Assembly (NCBI RefSeq): GCF_900106525.1
Contig: NZ_FNOG01000004.1
Coordinates: forward strand, 165,464 to 229,463
Length of the DNA: 64,000 nt
Origin: Lysobacter enzymogenes
GTDB taxonomy: Bacteria; Pseudomonadota; Gammaproteobacteria; Xanthomonadales; Xanthomonadaceae
Direction: 5' to 3'
Positions within the stretch are counted from its first letter, which is position 1. Each line of letters begins with the position of its first letter. The translations under genes and the position numbers were made by a program. Under the pieces are notes generated by a model, which saw only the letters and a program-made list of their open reading frames with translations, was not told the origin of the DNA and did no database searches. Below are positions 34,404-43,442 of the stretch, piece after piece.

Positions 34404-34443
34404 AGCGCCCCGCGTCGGCGACGACGCGGGGCGCTGCGTTTTT
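34404..34443 (+). terminator. Rho-independent terminator
   Basis: AGCGCCCCGCGTC pairs perfectly over 13 bp with GACGCGGGGCGCT around a 6-nt loop. A T-run follows at 34439-34443. It belongs to the secreted-protein gene that ends at 34380. Confidence 0.88.
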
Positions 34444-34606
34444 ACTGCCCCGCAACGCGGCGATGCGGTGCGACCCGGCGCCCACCCGCCGCCCGCGTTC
34501 GCCAGCGCAAACCCGCTATCCTCCCGCCCGTCGCGCCGCAACTGCGCAACCTCGATCAATTCCGCGCCGGCATCCTGGCGCGGCACGACGACGACGGAGC
34601 AACGCC

Positions 34607-35470
34607 TTGGTCCGCAGCACCACCTTCGAGCAGTACAGCGCCCGCATCGAGAAAGTGGTGGCGTTCCTGGCCCAGCGCCTGGACCAGCCGCTGACCCTGG
34701 CGCAATTGGCCGAAGCCGGCCATTTCTCGCCCTATCACTTCCACCGCGTCTATCGCGGCCTGATGGGCGAGACCATCGCCAGCACCCAGCGCCGGCTGCG
34801 CCTGCACCGCGCCGCGCACGAACTGCTGCACAGCCCGCACAGCATCGCGCGCATCGCCCAGCGCGCCGGTTACGCCAGCGTCGCCGCCTTCACCCGCGCG
34901 TTCGGCGCCGCCTACGAGCAGACTCCGGCGGCGTTCCGCAAGCGTCGTGCCGCCCCGCCCGCGCTGACCCGCGCGGACTTCGACCCGACCCTGGAGAGCC
35001 TCATGTACACCGCGCAGATTTCCACCCTCGCCCCCGTCCGCGCCGTCGCCGCGCCGCACCGCGGCGACTACAACGGCATCGGCGCCGTGTTCGAACGCCT
35101 GTATGGCTGGGCCGGCGCCGCCGGCCTGCTCGGCGCGCAACCGGTGCGCGCGTTCGGCATCTACTACGACAGCCCCAACGACACGCCGGCCGAGCAATTG
35201 CGCTCGGACGCCTGCCTGGCGGTGCCGGCCAACACCGCGCCGGGCGCGGACATGCGCTGGGTCGAGATCGCCGGCGGCCGCCACGCCGTGGTCGTGCACA
35301 CCGGCCCCTACAGCGAACTGCAGCGCGCCTACGACTGGCTGTTCTGCCAATGGCTGCCGGCCAGCGGCGAAGAAGCCGGCGACGCGCCGGTGTACGAGGA
35401 ATACCTCAACGACAGCCACAGCCTGCCGCCGGAACAATGGCGCACCGCGATCTGCCTGCCGCTGAAGTAA
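34607..35470 (+). CDS. AraC-family regulator with C-terminal GyrI-like effector domain
   Basis: A 287-residue protein. The N-terminal AraC-type double helix-turn-helix (about 10-110: LTLAQLAEAGHFSPYHFHRVYRGLMGE, IARIAQRAGYASVAAFTRAFGAAY) comes first. The C-terminal half (about 125-287, with VRAVAAPHRGDYNGIG and WVEIAGGRHAVVVHTGPY) is a GyrI/SbmC-like small-molecule-binding domain, an order opposite to classical AraC. No convincing ATG precedes the domain. TTG at 34607 lies 8 nt after GGAG and is taken as the start. The ligand and targets are unknown. Confidence 0.82.
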   Translation: MVRSTTFEQYSARIEKVVAFLAQRLDQPLTLAQLAEAGHFSPYHFHRVYRGLMGETIASTQRRLRLHRAAHELLHSPHSIARIAQRAGYASVAAFTRAFGAAYEQTPAAFRKRRAAPPALTRADFDPTLESLMYTAQISTLAPVRAVAAPHRGDYNGIGAVFERLYGWAGAAGLLGAQPVRAFGIYYDSPNDTPAEQLRSDACLAVPANTAPGADMRWVEIAGGRHAVVVHTGPYSELQRAYDWLFCQWLPASGEEAGDAPVYEEYLNDSHSLPPEQWRTAICLPLK

Positions 35471-35486
35471 GCCATCCGCAGCCCCT

Positions 35487-35582
35487 GTAGGAGCGGCGCG
35501 AGCCGCGACCGCGACAACACAGCTACGGCGCGGCTTTCGTCGCAGTTGCGTTGTCGCGGTCGCGGCTCGCGCCGCTCCTACA
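35487..35582. repeat. REPIN of the GTAGGAGCGGCG family
   Basis: An inverted pair opening GTAGGAGCGGCGCGAGCCGC and closing with its inverse. The inner GCAGTTGCGTTGTCGCGG segment links it to the REPINs at 16971 and 26249. Confidence 0.87.
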
Positions 35583-35717
35583 GGAACCGCCCCAATCGCG
35601 CCGCGCTCACGGATGCGATTGAAGCCCTCGCACCGCTTCAACGGATTCTTAGCGTTCATCGCGTTAAGTTTCCCCCATGAAGAACCCGACCCGTCCGCAG
35701 TCCCGGGATCGCCTGCG

Positions 35718-36875
35718 ATGAGCGCGCAGTGCGATTACAGCTTCGGCATCGAGGAAGAGTTCTTCCTCGTGCGCCCGCACAGCCGCCTGCTCGCCGCGCA
35801 AGTGCCCGCGCGGCTGCTCAAGCGCGCCCGCGCCGAGTTCGGCGACAGCATCGAGAGCGAGCTGCTGCAGGCGCAGATCGAGATCGCCTCGCCGGTGCAA
35901 TGCGACCTCGGCCAGGCCCGCCGCCAGCTCGGCGAACTGCGCCGCGGCCTGGGCGCGCTCGCGCACGAGCACGGCCTGGCGCTGCTGGCCGCCGGCACCC
36001 ATCCGCTCGGCCAATGGCGCGAGCAGGCGCAGACCGACAAGCCGCGCTATCGGCAACTGGTCGAGGACTTCCAGATCGTCGCCCGCCGCAGCCAGGTCTG
36101 CGGCCTGCACGTGCACGTGCAACTGCCCGACGGCATCGACCGGGTGCAGGCGATGAACCGGGCGATGCCGTGGCTGCCGCTGCTGCTGGCGCTGTCGACC
36201 TCCTCGCCGTTCTGGGACCGCTGGAACAGCGGGCTGATGAGCTACCGCCAGGCGATGTACGACGAATGGCCGCGGACCGGCATTCCCGATTTCTTCGCTG
36301 GCGAAGCCGAGTACGACGCCTTCGCCCAGGTGCTGGTGCGCGCCGGCGCGATCGCCGACGCCAGCTCGCTGTGGTGGGCGATCCGGCCTTCGCCGAACTT
36401 CCCCACGGTCGAGCTGCGCATCGCCGACGCCTGCACCCATCTGGACGACAGCATCGCCATCGCCGCGCTGTTCCGCTGCCTGATGCGCCACATCGTCCGC
36501 CACCCGGCGCCGGCGCCGCCGTGCGACGCGGCCACGCGCCGGCTCATCGACGAGAACCGCTGGCGGGCCAAACGCTCGGGCCTGCAGGCCGAATTCCTCG
36601 ACGCCCACGGCCGGCTCGAACCGGCGCTGGCGCAGTTGCAGCGCCTGCGCGCGCTGATCGCGCAAGACGCCGCTGCGCTCGGCTGCGCCGACGCGCTCGC
36701 GCACCTGGACGTGCTCGCCGCGCGCGGCACCAGCGCGCACGCGCAACTGGCGATCTATCGCGAACAACGCCAGGCAGGCGCCAGCCGCAACACCGCGCTC
36801 AAGGCGGTGGTCGACTGGCTGCTGCACGCCACCGTGCCCGCCGAAACGCCGGCCCACGCCACCGCTGCCCACTGA
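35718..36875 (+). CDS. YbdK-type carboxylate-amine ligase (GCS2 family)
   Basis: A 385-residue ATP-dependent ligase of the glutamate-cysteine-ligase-2 group (TIGR02050/YbdK). The N-terminal GIEEEFFLV is the family hallmark, followed by ESELLQAQIEIAS, GLHVHVQLPDG and a C-terminal SLWWAIRPSPNFPTVELRIADACT. Such enzymes join the gamma-carboxyl of glutamate (or a related acid) to an amine, weakly making gamma-glutamylcysteine in E. coli. ATG 35718 is chosen because the hallmark follows 10 residues later. Its stop overlaps the next start by one base (TGATG), so the two are translationally coupled. Confidence 0.88.
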   Translation: MSAQCDYSFGIEEEFFLVRPHSRLLAAQVPARLLKRARAEFGDSIESELLQAQIEIASPVQCDLGQARRQLGELRRGLGALAHEHGLALLAAGTHPLGQWREQAQTDKPRYRQLVEDFQIVARRSQVCGLHVHVQLPDGIDRVQAMNRAMPWLPLLLALSTSSPFWDRWNSGLMSYRQAMYDEWPRTGIPDFFAGEAEYDAFAQVLVRAGAIADASSLWWAIRPSPNFPTVELRIADACTHLDDSIAIAALFRCLMRHIVRHPAPAPPCDAATRRLIDENRWRAKRSGLQAEFLDAHGRLEPALAQLQRLRALIAQDAAALGCADALAHLDVLAARGTSAHAQLAIYREQRQAGASRNTALKAVVDWLLHATVPAETPAHATAAH

Positions 36876-37678
36876 TGCCCGCCATGCCCACGACTGCCCG
36901 CAAACTGCTGATCGGCCTGTCCCCGCGCCTGATGCGCAACCTGCCGCCGGAATACGGCTTCCGCAACAAGACCCTGCAATACCTCGAGCAATCGATGGCG
37001 CACTGGGTCATGAGCGGCGGCGCGCTGGTGGTGATGATCCCCACCGTCGACGCCGAAGGCGCGGTGCAGGCCACCGACCTGTCGGTGCGCGACTACGCCG
37101 GCGGGCTCGATGGCCTGATCCTGCAAGGCGGCGCCGACATCGACCCGGTCGCCTACGGCGAGCGCCCGAGCGAATTGCTGATGACCACCGACCCGGACCG
37201 CGACCGCTTCGAACTGAGCCTGCTGCGCGCCTTCGTCGAGGTCGGCAAGCCAGTGCTGGGCGTGTGCCGCGGCATGCAGCTGATCAACGTCGCCCACGGC
37301 GGCAGCCTGTACCAGGACCTGGTCGGCGCCGGCGCCACCCGCGCCGAGCACTACATCCCGGCCCAGTACGACGAACACAAGCACGCCCTGCGCCTGCGCG
37401 AGGACGGCTGGCTGGCGGCGCTGTATCCGCAAGTGGCGCAGCCGCAGGTCAACTCGATCCATCACCAGGGCATCAAGCGCATCGGCGCGGACCTGCAAGC
37501 CGAGGCATGGTCGGAAGACGGCATCGTCGAATGCGTGCGCGGCCGCGGCGACGGCTTCGTGGTTGGGGTGCAATGGCACCCGGAATTCCACGACCACCGT
37601 TTTCCCGAACTGCTGCCAGGGCGGCCGCTGTTGATGGCGTTCATCGAGGCCGCGCGCGATCGTGCCGCGTCGTCGTGA
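36875..37678 (+). CDS. Class I glutamine amidotransferase-like gamma-glutamyl hydrolase (PuuD-like)
   Basis: A 267-residue protein of the peptidase C26/PuuD type. The nucleophile elbow is GVCRGMQLINVAHGG (Cys), and the catalytic His-Glu pair is in VQWHPEFHD. It lacks any synthetase domain, so it hydrolyses gamma-glutamyl amide bonds by itself. The start overlaps the stop of the YbdK-type ligase. The pairing of a ligase that makes and a hydrolase that breaks gamma-glutamyl bonds suggests a shared gamma-glutamyl-amine pathway such as the Puu route. No polyamine gene is adjacent. Confidence 0.88.
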   Translation: MPAMPTTARKLLIGLSPRLMRNLPPEYGFRNKTLQYLEQSMAHWVMSGGALVVMIPTVDAEGAVQATDLSVRDYAGGLDGLILQGGADIDPVAYGERPSELLMTTDPDRDRFELSLLRAFVEVGKPVLGVCRGMQLINVAHGGSLYQDLVGAGATRAEHYIPAQYDEHKHALRLREDGWLAALYPQVAQPQVNSIHHQGIKRIGADLQAEAWSEDGIVECVRGRGDGFVVGVQWHPEFHDHRFPELLPGRPLLMAFIEAARDRAASS

Positions 37679-37852
37679 ACGCGATCGGCGACGGGCCAGT
37701 GCCCGCGATGGGCTAACGACCGCCGCGAGCCAATGCTTGCTCTGCGCCAGCGACTGCTCTGAGCCAATGCCCGCTGTGAACTTATGCGATTGCCGGCGCC
37801 TCGCCGGCCGCCGTATCGTTCGAGCAGACCGCATCGCACAAGGACTGCCCGC

Positions 37853-38680
37853 ATGAATTCCGCGCCCCGCCTACCCTCCTTCGCTGCGGCCGCGACCGCC
37901 GCACTGCTGGCCGCCGCGGGCCTGAGCGCGTGCAAGCGCGAAGCCGCGCCGGCACCCGCGACGTCAACGCCGCAACCCTCCGCCGCGCCCGCCGACGACG
38001 ACCCCGCCGCGCTCCAGCGCGCCGCCGACTCGCTGATGAAGCAACAGTACGGCGACGCCTTCGACGCCACCCAACGCTGCTGGAAATTCGCCGCCCGCTT
38101 CGACGGCGGCCAGGGCGGCAACGACTACTGCATGCGCGCGGCCGAGCCGCAGCTGATCGAACTGCAAGGCCAGCGCCGGCTCTACCTCGCCGCCGCCAGC
38201 GTCGCCGACGCGCCGGCGTACTCCTACGGCCACGCCGAACCCGGCCTGATGGGCGCCTTCGTGCTCGGCCCCGACTCCCGCGGCGGTTGGACCCTGCTGG
38301 CCGGCGACAAACAGCTCGCGCTCGGCAGCTCCGGCAATTGCGGCTGCCAGGACGCGCAACTGGTGCGCATCGGCGCCGGCACCATGGCCTGGAAGTTCGC
38401 CAGCGGCGGCGTCTGGCAAGGCACGGTGGTGTCCTACTACAGCCTGATCGCGCCGCTCGACGGCAAGATCGCTGAACTCAGCGCGATCCCGCAGATCACC
38501 GAGGACGATCAGGACAGCGAATACAGCATCGCGATTGACGACAGCGACACCGCCAAGGCGATGTTTCCACTGCGCGTGACCAAGCGCTCCAACGCGCCGG
38601 GCAGCCAGGACGCGCACAGCGAGCAGGTGGTCGAGTTCGATCCGGTCAAGCGCACCTACGCGTTGCCCGAAACGAAGTAA
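37853..38680 (+). CDS. Putative lipoprotein of unknown function
   Basis: A 275-residue lipoprotein with a clear lipobox (GLSACK, Cys at residue 27) and a Pro/Ala-rich linker (to about 50). The globular part has conserved-looking cysteines (RCWKF, YCMRA, NCGCQD) and several WT/WK segments. No family is recognised. It begins 175 bp after the amidotransferase on the same strand with an AAGGA site, so independent expression is possible. Confidence 0.68.
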   Translation: MNSAPRLPSFAAAATAALLAAAGLSACKREAAPAPATSTPQPSAAPADDDPAALQRAADSLMKQQYGDAFDATQRCWKFAARFDGGQGGNDYCMRAAEPQLIELQGQRRLYLAAASVADAPAYSYGHAEPGLMGAFVLGPDSRGGWTLLAGDKQLALGSSGNCGCQDAQLVRIGAGTMAWKFASGGVWQGTVVSYYSLIAPLDGKIAELSAIPQITEDDQDSEYSIAIDDSDTAKAMFPLRVTKRSNAPGSQDAHSEQVVEFDPVKRTYALPETK

Positions 38681-38724
38681 GCACGACGGAAATCTGCACA
38701 GGCAGTTACGTCGTCATTGCATTG

Positions 38725-38809
38725 GCGCGGTCGCGGCTCGCGCCGCTCCTACAGGGGGGCTGCGTCCCCACCTAGGCTACCTGTAGGAGCGGCGCAAGCC
38801 GCGACCGCG
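38725..38809. repeat. Two REPs of the GTAGGAGCG family in outward orientation
   Basis: An inverse copy (ending GCTCCTACAG, 38725-38754) is followed by a direct copy (GTAGGAGCGGCGCAAGCC, 38782-38809). The order is the reverse of the usual REPIN. Confidence 0.8.
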
Positions 38810-38839
38810 CCACCGCACATACGACGCGACCACCCGCCA

Positions 38840-38867
38840 AAAGACGAGGGCGGCCAAAGCCGCCCTC
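38840..38867 (-). terminator. Terminator of the S8 protease gene
   Basis: On the minus strand GAGGGCGGC-tttg-GCCGCCCTC forms a 9-bp stem followed by GTCTTTTG, 40 bp past the protease stop codon. Confidence 0.78.
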
Positions 38868-38906
38868 GCCTATTCCGCAACGCCGCTCACGCAGCGCCCG
38901 CAGCGC

Positions 38907-40988
38907 TCAACTCGCCACGCAGTTGTAGCAAACCAACGCAAAATCCTGATCGGTGTCGTCGCCCGAATTCGGCAAGCCGTTGGAGTTGATGTCGGTCGCG
39001 CGCACCTCGATGGTGAACGCGCCGCCGCCGTGCTGCGCCGGCTGCAGGAACACGCCCTCGTTGTTGTTGCGCGCATCCGCTGCGCCGCCGGCGGCCGACC
39101 AGCCGCTGGCGCTGAACACGTTGCCTAGGAAGGTGCTGGCGCCCGAGCTCACGCGCAGGTCGAGGTTGTTGTTCCAGGCCGGCGTGGTGCCGCCCAGGCC
39201 GTGGCCGGGCGCGTCGGTCCACACCAGCATGATCCGCACCGGCTTGCTCGCATCCGCCGCGCGATAGCTGCGGGTCCAGTTCTCACCGCTGTTGTTGAAG
39301 ATGTGGGTCTGGTCGATGTACTGCACCGTCTGCGCCGGCTTGATCACCGGATCGATCAGCATCCGGCCCCAGCCCTGCTTGCTGTCCGGCGCGGTCGTCA
39401 GGGTGCCGCCGTCGGCGTCGAGCTTGCCGACCAGGTTCAACGACACCGCCGTGAACGCGGCGCGGGTCAGGGCCGGGCTCGGCGTGGCGCCGGCGAACTT
39501 GTTGCGGTAGTACTGCGTGAACAAGGCGCTGGCGCCGGCGACCTGCGGCGAGGCCATGCTGGTGCCGCACATCAGGCCGTGGCCGGTGGCGCTGTTGGCC
39601 GAATCGATCGAACAGCCCGGCGCGACGATGCCCGGGATGCGCCGGCCGTCCAGCGCCGGCCCGTGCGCGCTGTTGCTGGACAGGTCGTTGATCGCGGCGA
39701 TCTGCACCGTCGCCGAGCTCTGGCCCTTGGTCGAGCCGACGGTGAAGGTGTTCTTGGCCTCGTCCGGCGAGCCCTGGCTCTGGGTGCCGCCGTTGCCGTT
39801 CATGAACGACAGCACGTAGTTGAGCGGCTGGTCGCCCGGCGCGCTCGGATCGGCGTCGCGCACGCCGACGTCGACCTGGCGGGTATCGCCGTCGTAGCCG
39901 CGCGGCGAACCGGCCGGCCCCCAGCTGTTGCCGGAGATGGTCGCGTTGTTGCGCACCGACTGGGTCATCAGCAGCAACATGCCGCCGGGCTGGGTGAAGA
40001 ACGGCGAATACACCTGCTCGACCAGCTTCGCGCCCGGGGCGACGCCGAGCCCGCGCAGGAAGCTGCCGGTGGACGCGGTCGCGCGCACGTTGGACGCGCC
40101 GTCGCCGGCCATGATCGCCGCGGTGTGGGTGCCGTGCGCGCTGCTGGCCGAACCGCCGCAAGTGGTGCCGGTGCAGGTGGTCATGCGCGCGGCCAGATCC
40201 GGATGGGTCTGATGGATGCCGCCGTCGACGTTGGCCATGATCACGCCGGTGCCGTTCACGCCGGCGCCGCTGAGATAGCTCAGGTAACCCGGCACCGCCA
40301 GATTGCTGGCGTTGACGTTGCCGGCGTTGATCTGCCCGCTGATCTCGCCGCGCAGGCCGCCGTCGGTGGGCACGCTCTGCACGCTGTACACGCCCGGCGC
40401 CTGCGCCAGCAGCGCGATCTGGTCGGCGGCCACGCGCACAGTCTGGCTCTGCAGCGTGCGGTCGACGATCTGCGCGCCCAGGCCGGCGTCGGCGGCGCCG
40501 ATCTTGCTCAAGGTCGCGGCCACGCCGGCGCTGCCGCGGCGGCTCACCACGCGCACGTCGAGCGGACCGGCGTTCTTCGCGCCAGCGGCCTGGCGCAGTT
40601 GCGGCAGCACTTTGTAGGCCGGCAGGAAATCGCCGCTCCAGCGCACTTCGCGCTGCCCGGCCACGCGCGCCAGCGCATCGCGCTTGCCCCACACGATGTA
40701 GGTGTACGGATGCAGGTACTGCACCGGCTCCAGCCCCTTGCTGCGCAACTCGTCGAGCCAGGCCTGGCGCACCGGCCCCTGGAACTGCACCAGGCGCCAA
40801 TCCTCGCCGTCGGCGCGGGCGCGGCCCCACACGCTGGCGGCCTGCACCGGTTGCTGCTTGAGCGGATCGAAGCGCAAGCCGCCCAGATCCAATTGATAGT
40901 TGGCGGCCGGCTGTGCCTGTGCGGCGGCCAGCGAGGAAGACACAGCCAGGGCCACGGCCAGCGCCGTGAGCGTGATGCGACGGTTCAT
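38907..40988 (-). CDS. Secreted S8 (subtilisin-like) serine protease
   Basis: A 693-residue extracellular protease. The signal peptide ends near AAAQAQPA (residue about 25). A propeptide-like region (about 30-230) includes repeated VRVxA strands. The catalytic triad segments are IMANVDGGIHQTHPDL (Asp), SAHGTHTAAIMAG (His) and CGTSMASPQVAG (Ser). The C-terminus (about 590-693) is a beta-sandwich of P/homo-B-like character with AWNNNLDLRV. A Cys pair lies in CTGTTCGG. It would degrade proteins outside the cell. TGGAG before the ATG and a terminator behind make it a single-gene unit. Confidence 0.9.
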   Translation of the reverse strand: MNRRITLTALAVALAVSSSLAAAQAQPAANYQLDLGGLRFDPLKQQPVQAASVWGRARADGEDWRLVQFQGPVRQAWLDELRSKGLEPVQYLHPYTYIVWGKRDALARVAGQREVRWSGDFLPAYKVLPQLRQAAGAKNAGPLDVRVVSRRGSAGVAATLSKIGAADAGLGAQIVDRTLQSQTVRVAADQIALLAQAPGVYSVQSVPTDGGLRGEISGQINAGNVNASNLAVPGYLSYLSGAGVNGTGVIMANVDGGIHQTHPDLAARMTTCTGTTCGGSASSAHGTHTAAIMAGDGASNVRATASTGSFLRGLGVAPGAKLVEQVYSPFFTQPGGMLLLMTQSVRNNATISGNSWGPAGSPRGYDGDTRQVDVGVRDADPSAPGDQPLNYVLSFMNGNGGTQSQGSPDEAKNTFTVGSTKGQSSATVQIAAINDLSSNSAHGPALDGRRIPGIVAPGCSIDSANSATGHGLMCGTSMASPQVAGASALFTQYYRNKFAGATPSPALTRAAFTAVSLNLVGKLDADGGTLTTAPDSKQGWGRMLIDPVIKPAQTVQYIDQTHIFNNSGENWTRSYRAADASKPVRIMLVWTDAPGHGLGGTTPAWNNNLDLRVSSGASTFLGNVFSASGWSAAGGAADARNNNEGVFLQPAQHGGGAFTIEVRATDINSNGLPNSGDDTDQDFALVCYNCVAS

Positions 40989-41520
40989 GCGGTCATCTCC
41001 AGAAAAAGTTCGGCCGTCGCCGTCCGTGCGGACGGCGTGGGAGGGGAATCGATCGTGGATACACCGGACAGCGGCGTCCCGGCTGCCTGCGTCGCGGGAA
41101 CGCTCAAGCGACACTGCGCGCGCGCGTTCGGCGCGTCCATGCCCAGGCGAACGCGGCGCAGATAAGGCTCTTGCTGGCGATCACAGAACCTCGAAGTGAC
41201 GCGAGCCCGATGCCTGCGGCAGCGGCGGAACAGGGATTTTTCGCACGGTCGTTCAGCGATTCAGGCTGCGCCGCCGCGTGATTGCGGCTTCGTCGATTCC
41301 ACTTTTTCTGCGCCTGAATCAGACATCGAAAACTGGACATGCGCATCCAGCGCGCAACCTGAATATTCGCGACGCACATCGCATCAGGAAAACATCCTCA
41401 CGATTGCATCCACGGCGAAAAATTACGTTGCGTTCCGCGTTTTGGTGGGATTTGATTCGCTCGCGAACGCGCGATCCGACCGCGCCTCGAACGCAGCCCC
41501 TCGAACAAGGAAGCTCGGCA
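40989..41520. other. 532-bp promoter-side gap between S8 protease and VirB5-like gene
   Basis: Divergent spacer with no convincing gene. The part from about 41260 to 41460 is more A/T-rich than the flanks and probably contains the promoter of the secretion cassette. I cannot define boxes. Confidence 0.45.
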
Positions 41521-42291
41521 ATGACCTCATACTCTTCCGTTTCCCGCCACACCCAACCGCGCGCGCGCATCGTCACCGTACTGGCAACGGGCGTGTTTCT
41601 TTGCGGCCAATGGTTCGCTCCCGCGGCACATGCGCAACTCGTGGTCAGCGACCCTCTCAATTTCGGCGTAGCCATCAAGGACTTCATCGAAAAAGTCACC
41701 GTCTACGGCAAAGAGGCCGCGCGCTGGAAACAGCAGTACGACCACTACACGCAACAGCTGATCAGGATTCAGCAGTTGCAACTGGCGCAATCCAACATGC
41801 GCGACGACTTCCCCGAACGCGACCCCGCCTACGGCATGGAAGACATCTGCCCCGGCGCTAAACGCGAAGGCCTGGCCGGCGCGATGAGCGCGTTCAATCC
41901 GCAATTGGACTCCGACCTCATCGCCGAACAGCGCCGCCTGTGCCAGCGCATGGTCCTGGCCGACAACGCCAAGTACAACGAATCGGTGCGCATGCTCAAG
42001 CAGCTGATCCAGCGCAACCGCGAGTTCTCTCAGGTCGAAGGCCAGCGCGGCCAGGTCGGCGACAGCCAGGGCAAGCTCGCCGCCAACGACAACGAAACCC
42101 AGCGCTTCATGGTCCGCACCCGCATGGACCTCGATTACTGGCAGGCGCGGATGAAGGCCTACGACGACTACATCGTCGCGTTGCAGAAAGACCAGGCTCG
42201 GCTGGCGCGGCGCGCGCTGGAGGGCAAACGCCAGGGCGGCGTCGGCCAAGTGATCCAAAGCGAAGCTATCAAGGGCGCGCTCTCATTCTGA
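41521..42291 (+). CDS. VirB5-like (minor pilin) type IV secretion protein
   Basis: A 256-residue exported protein. The signal peptide ends at PAAHAQLV (about residue 38). The mature protein is mainly long amphipathic helices with Gln/Arg/Lys-rich heptad-like stretches (WKQQYDHYTQQLIRIQQLQLA, then RMLKQLIQRN), as in VirB5/TraC-like pilus-tip proteins. Two Cys (DICPG, RRLCQ) could pair. Sequence identity to characterised VirB5 would be low. The assignment relies on helix content, the signal peptide and the VirB6-like gene that begins 50 bp later. Confidence 0.78.
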   Translation: MTSYSSVSRHTQPRARIVTVLATGVFLCGQWFAPAAHAQLVVSDPLNFGVAIKDFIEKVTVYGKEAARWKQQYDHYTQQLIRIQQLQLAQSNMRDDFPERDPAYGMEDICPGAKREGLAGAMSAFNPQLDSDLIAEQRRLCQRMVLADNAKYNESVRMLKQLIQRNREFSQVEGQRGQVGDSQGKLAANDNETQRFMVRTRMDLDYWQARMKAYDDYIVALQKDQARLARRALEGKRQGGVGQVIQSEAIKGALSF

Positions 42292-42341
42292 TCGGATCGG
42301 CTTAGCGCCAGGACTTAATTCGCCGCACTCAAGGATTGAAC

Positions 42342-43442
42342 ATGCAACTGATCACCGCATTATCCGACTGGCTTATTCCGCAGGTTCAAGGCATCGGCGA
42401 CTACGTCTACTTCAAGCTCATCAGCGCATACTTCGATCACAAGATCAGCCAGTTCGGCCTCGGACTGATGAAGCGAACGATGGCCTGGGCCAGTCAGATC
42501 GCGCTCGTCCTGTCGACCCTGTGGATCCTGTTGTCCGGGTATCGCATCGTTACTGGCCAGTCACGCGAGCCGATGATGGGATTGATCGTCAACGCGGCCC
42601 GCGTGACATTCATCGTGGCATTGGCCACCACCATGTCATTCGGTGGCGCCAGCCTGCACAGCTTCTTCACCAAAGACCTGGACCGAGAGATCCACGAACT
42701 TTTTACCGACGATAGCGGCTCCAGCGCCGACGCCATCGACAAGAACCTCGCCTACATGCAGATCGCCATGAGCGCGATCGATGTCGTGCAGATTCCCGAC
42801 GACAATGTGAAGCTCCAGAAGGAAAAGGAACGCGCCCTTCTTTTCGCCGGCGTCGGAACTGCTGCACCCCCGATGGTGGCCGGAGCCATGCTGCTGCTCT
42901 ATAAATTCACGCTCGCCATGTTCATCGGTCTTGGACCGATTTTCATCCTGTGCTTGATGTTCGACCAGACCAAGGACTTGTTCAGGAAATGGTTGTTGTA
43001 CGGGATAGGAAACCTGTTCTCGATGGCCATGCTCAGCGTAGTAGTGTCGATGACCATGGAATTGATGGCCAAGATCGCAGTGGTTCTATGGGTGGCGAAG
43101 GCTACAAAAATCATGGGCACAGCCACTGAAGGCCTAACCACGCAAGCCATGCAGCAAGGCGGGATCGGCCTTTTGATGACGACAGTAATCGTTACGGTGC
43201 CGCCGGCCGCCGCGATGTTCTTTCAAGGTACTGCGGCCAGTTTCAACTACAACACCGCATTCGGCAGCGCGTCAAAAAGCCAAGCACAGAATCCGACCGA
43301 CAGAAGCGACGGCAATTCTCGTGGATTTGCAGGAAGCAACGGCGAGCCCACCCGGCAGCAGCATGGCGTTCCAATCAACTCGCAATCAGGAAATGCCGAC
43401 AGAATCAAAACGCACGATGAAGTAAAGAGGGGGCAGCCATGA
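42342..43442 (+). CDS. VirB6/TrbL-like inner-membrane secretion protein, copy 1
   Basis: A 366-residue polytopic protein. Strong hydrophobic segments appear around residues 45-65, 80-100, 180-215, 230-255 and 270-300. The region LYKFTLAMFIGLGPIFILCLMFDQTKDLFRKWLL has the conserved layout of VirB6, with Gly-Pro then a Trp-containing loop. The C-terminal 60 residues are polar and variable. AAGGA 6 nt before ATG 42342 fixes the start. It overlaps the next gene by 4 bp. Codon use is noticeably more A/T-rich than in copy 2. Confidence 0.88.
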   Translation: MQLITALSDWLIPQVQGIGDYVYFKLISAYFDHKISQFGLGLMKRTMAWASQIALVLSTLWILLSGYRIVTGQSREPMMGLIVNAARVTFIVALATTMSFGGASLHSFFTKDLDREIHELFTDDSGSSADAIDKNLAYMQIAMSAIDVVQIPDDNVKLQKEKERALLFAGVGTAAPPMVAGAMLLLYKFTLAMFIGLGPIFILCLMFDQTKDLFRKWLLYGIGNLFSMAMLSVVVSMTMELMAKIAVVLWVAKATKIMGTATEGLTTQAMQQGGIGLLMTTVIVTVPPAAAMFFQGTAASFNYNTAFGSASKSQAQNPTDRSDGNSRGFAGSNGEPTRQQHGVPINSQSGNADRIKTHDEVKRGQP

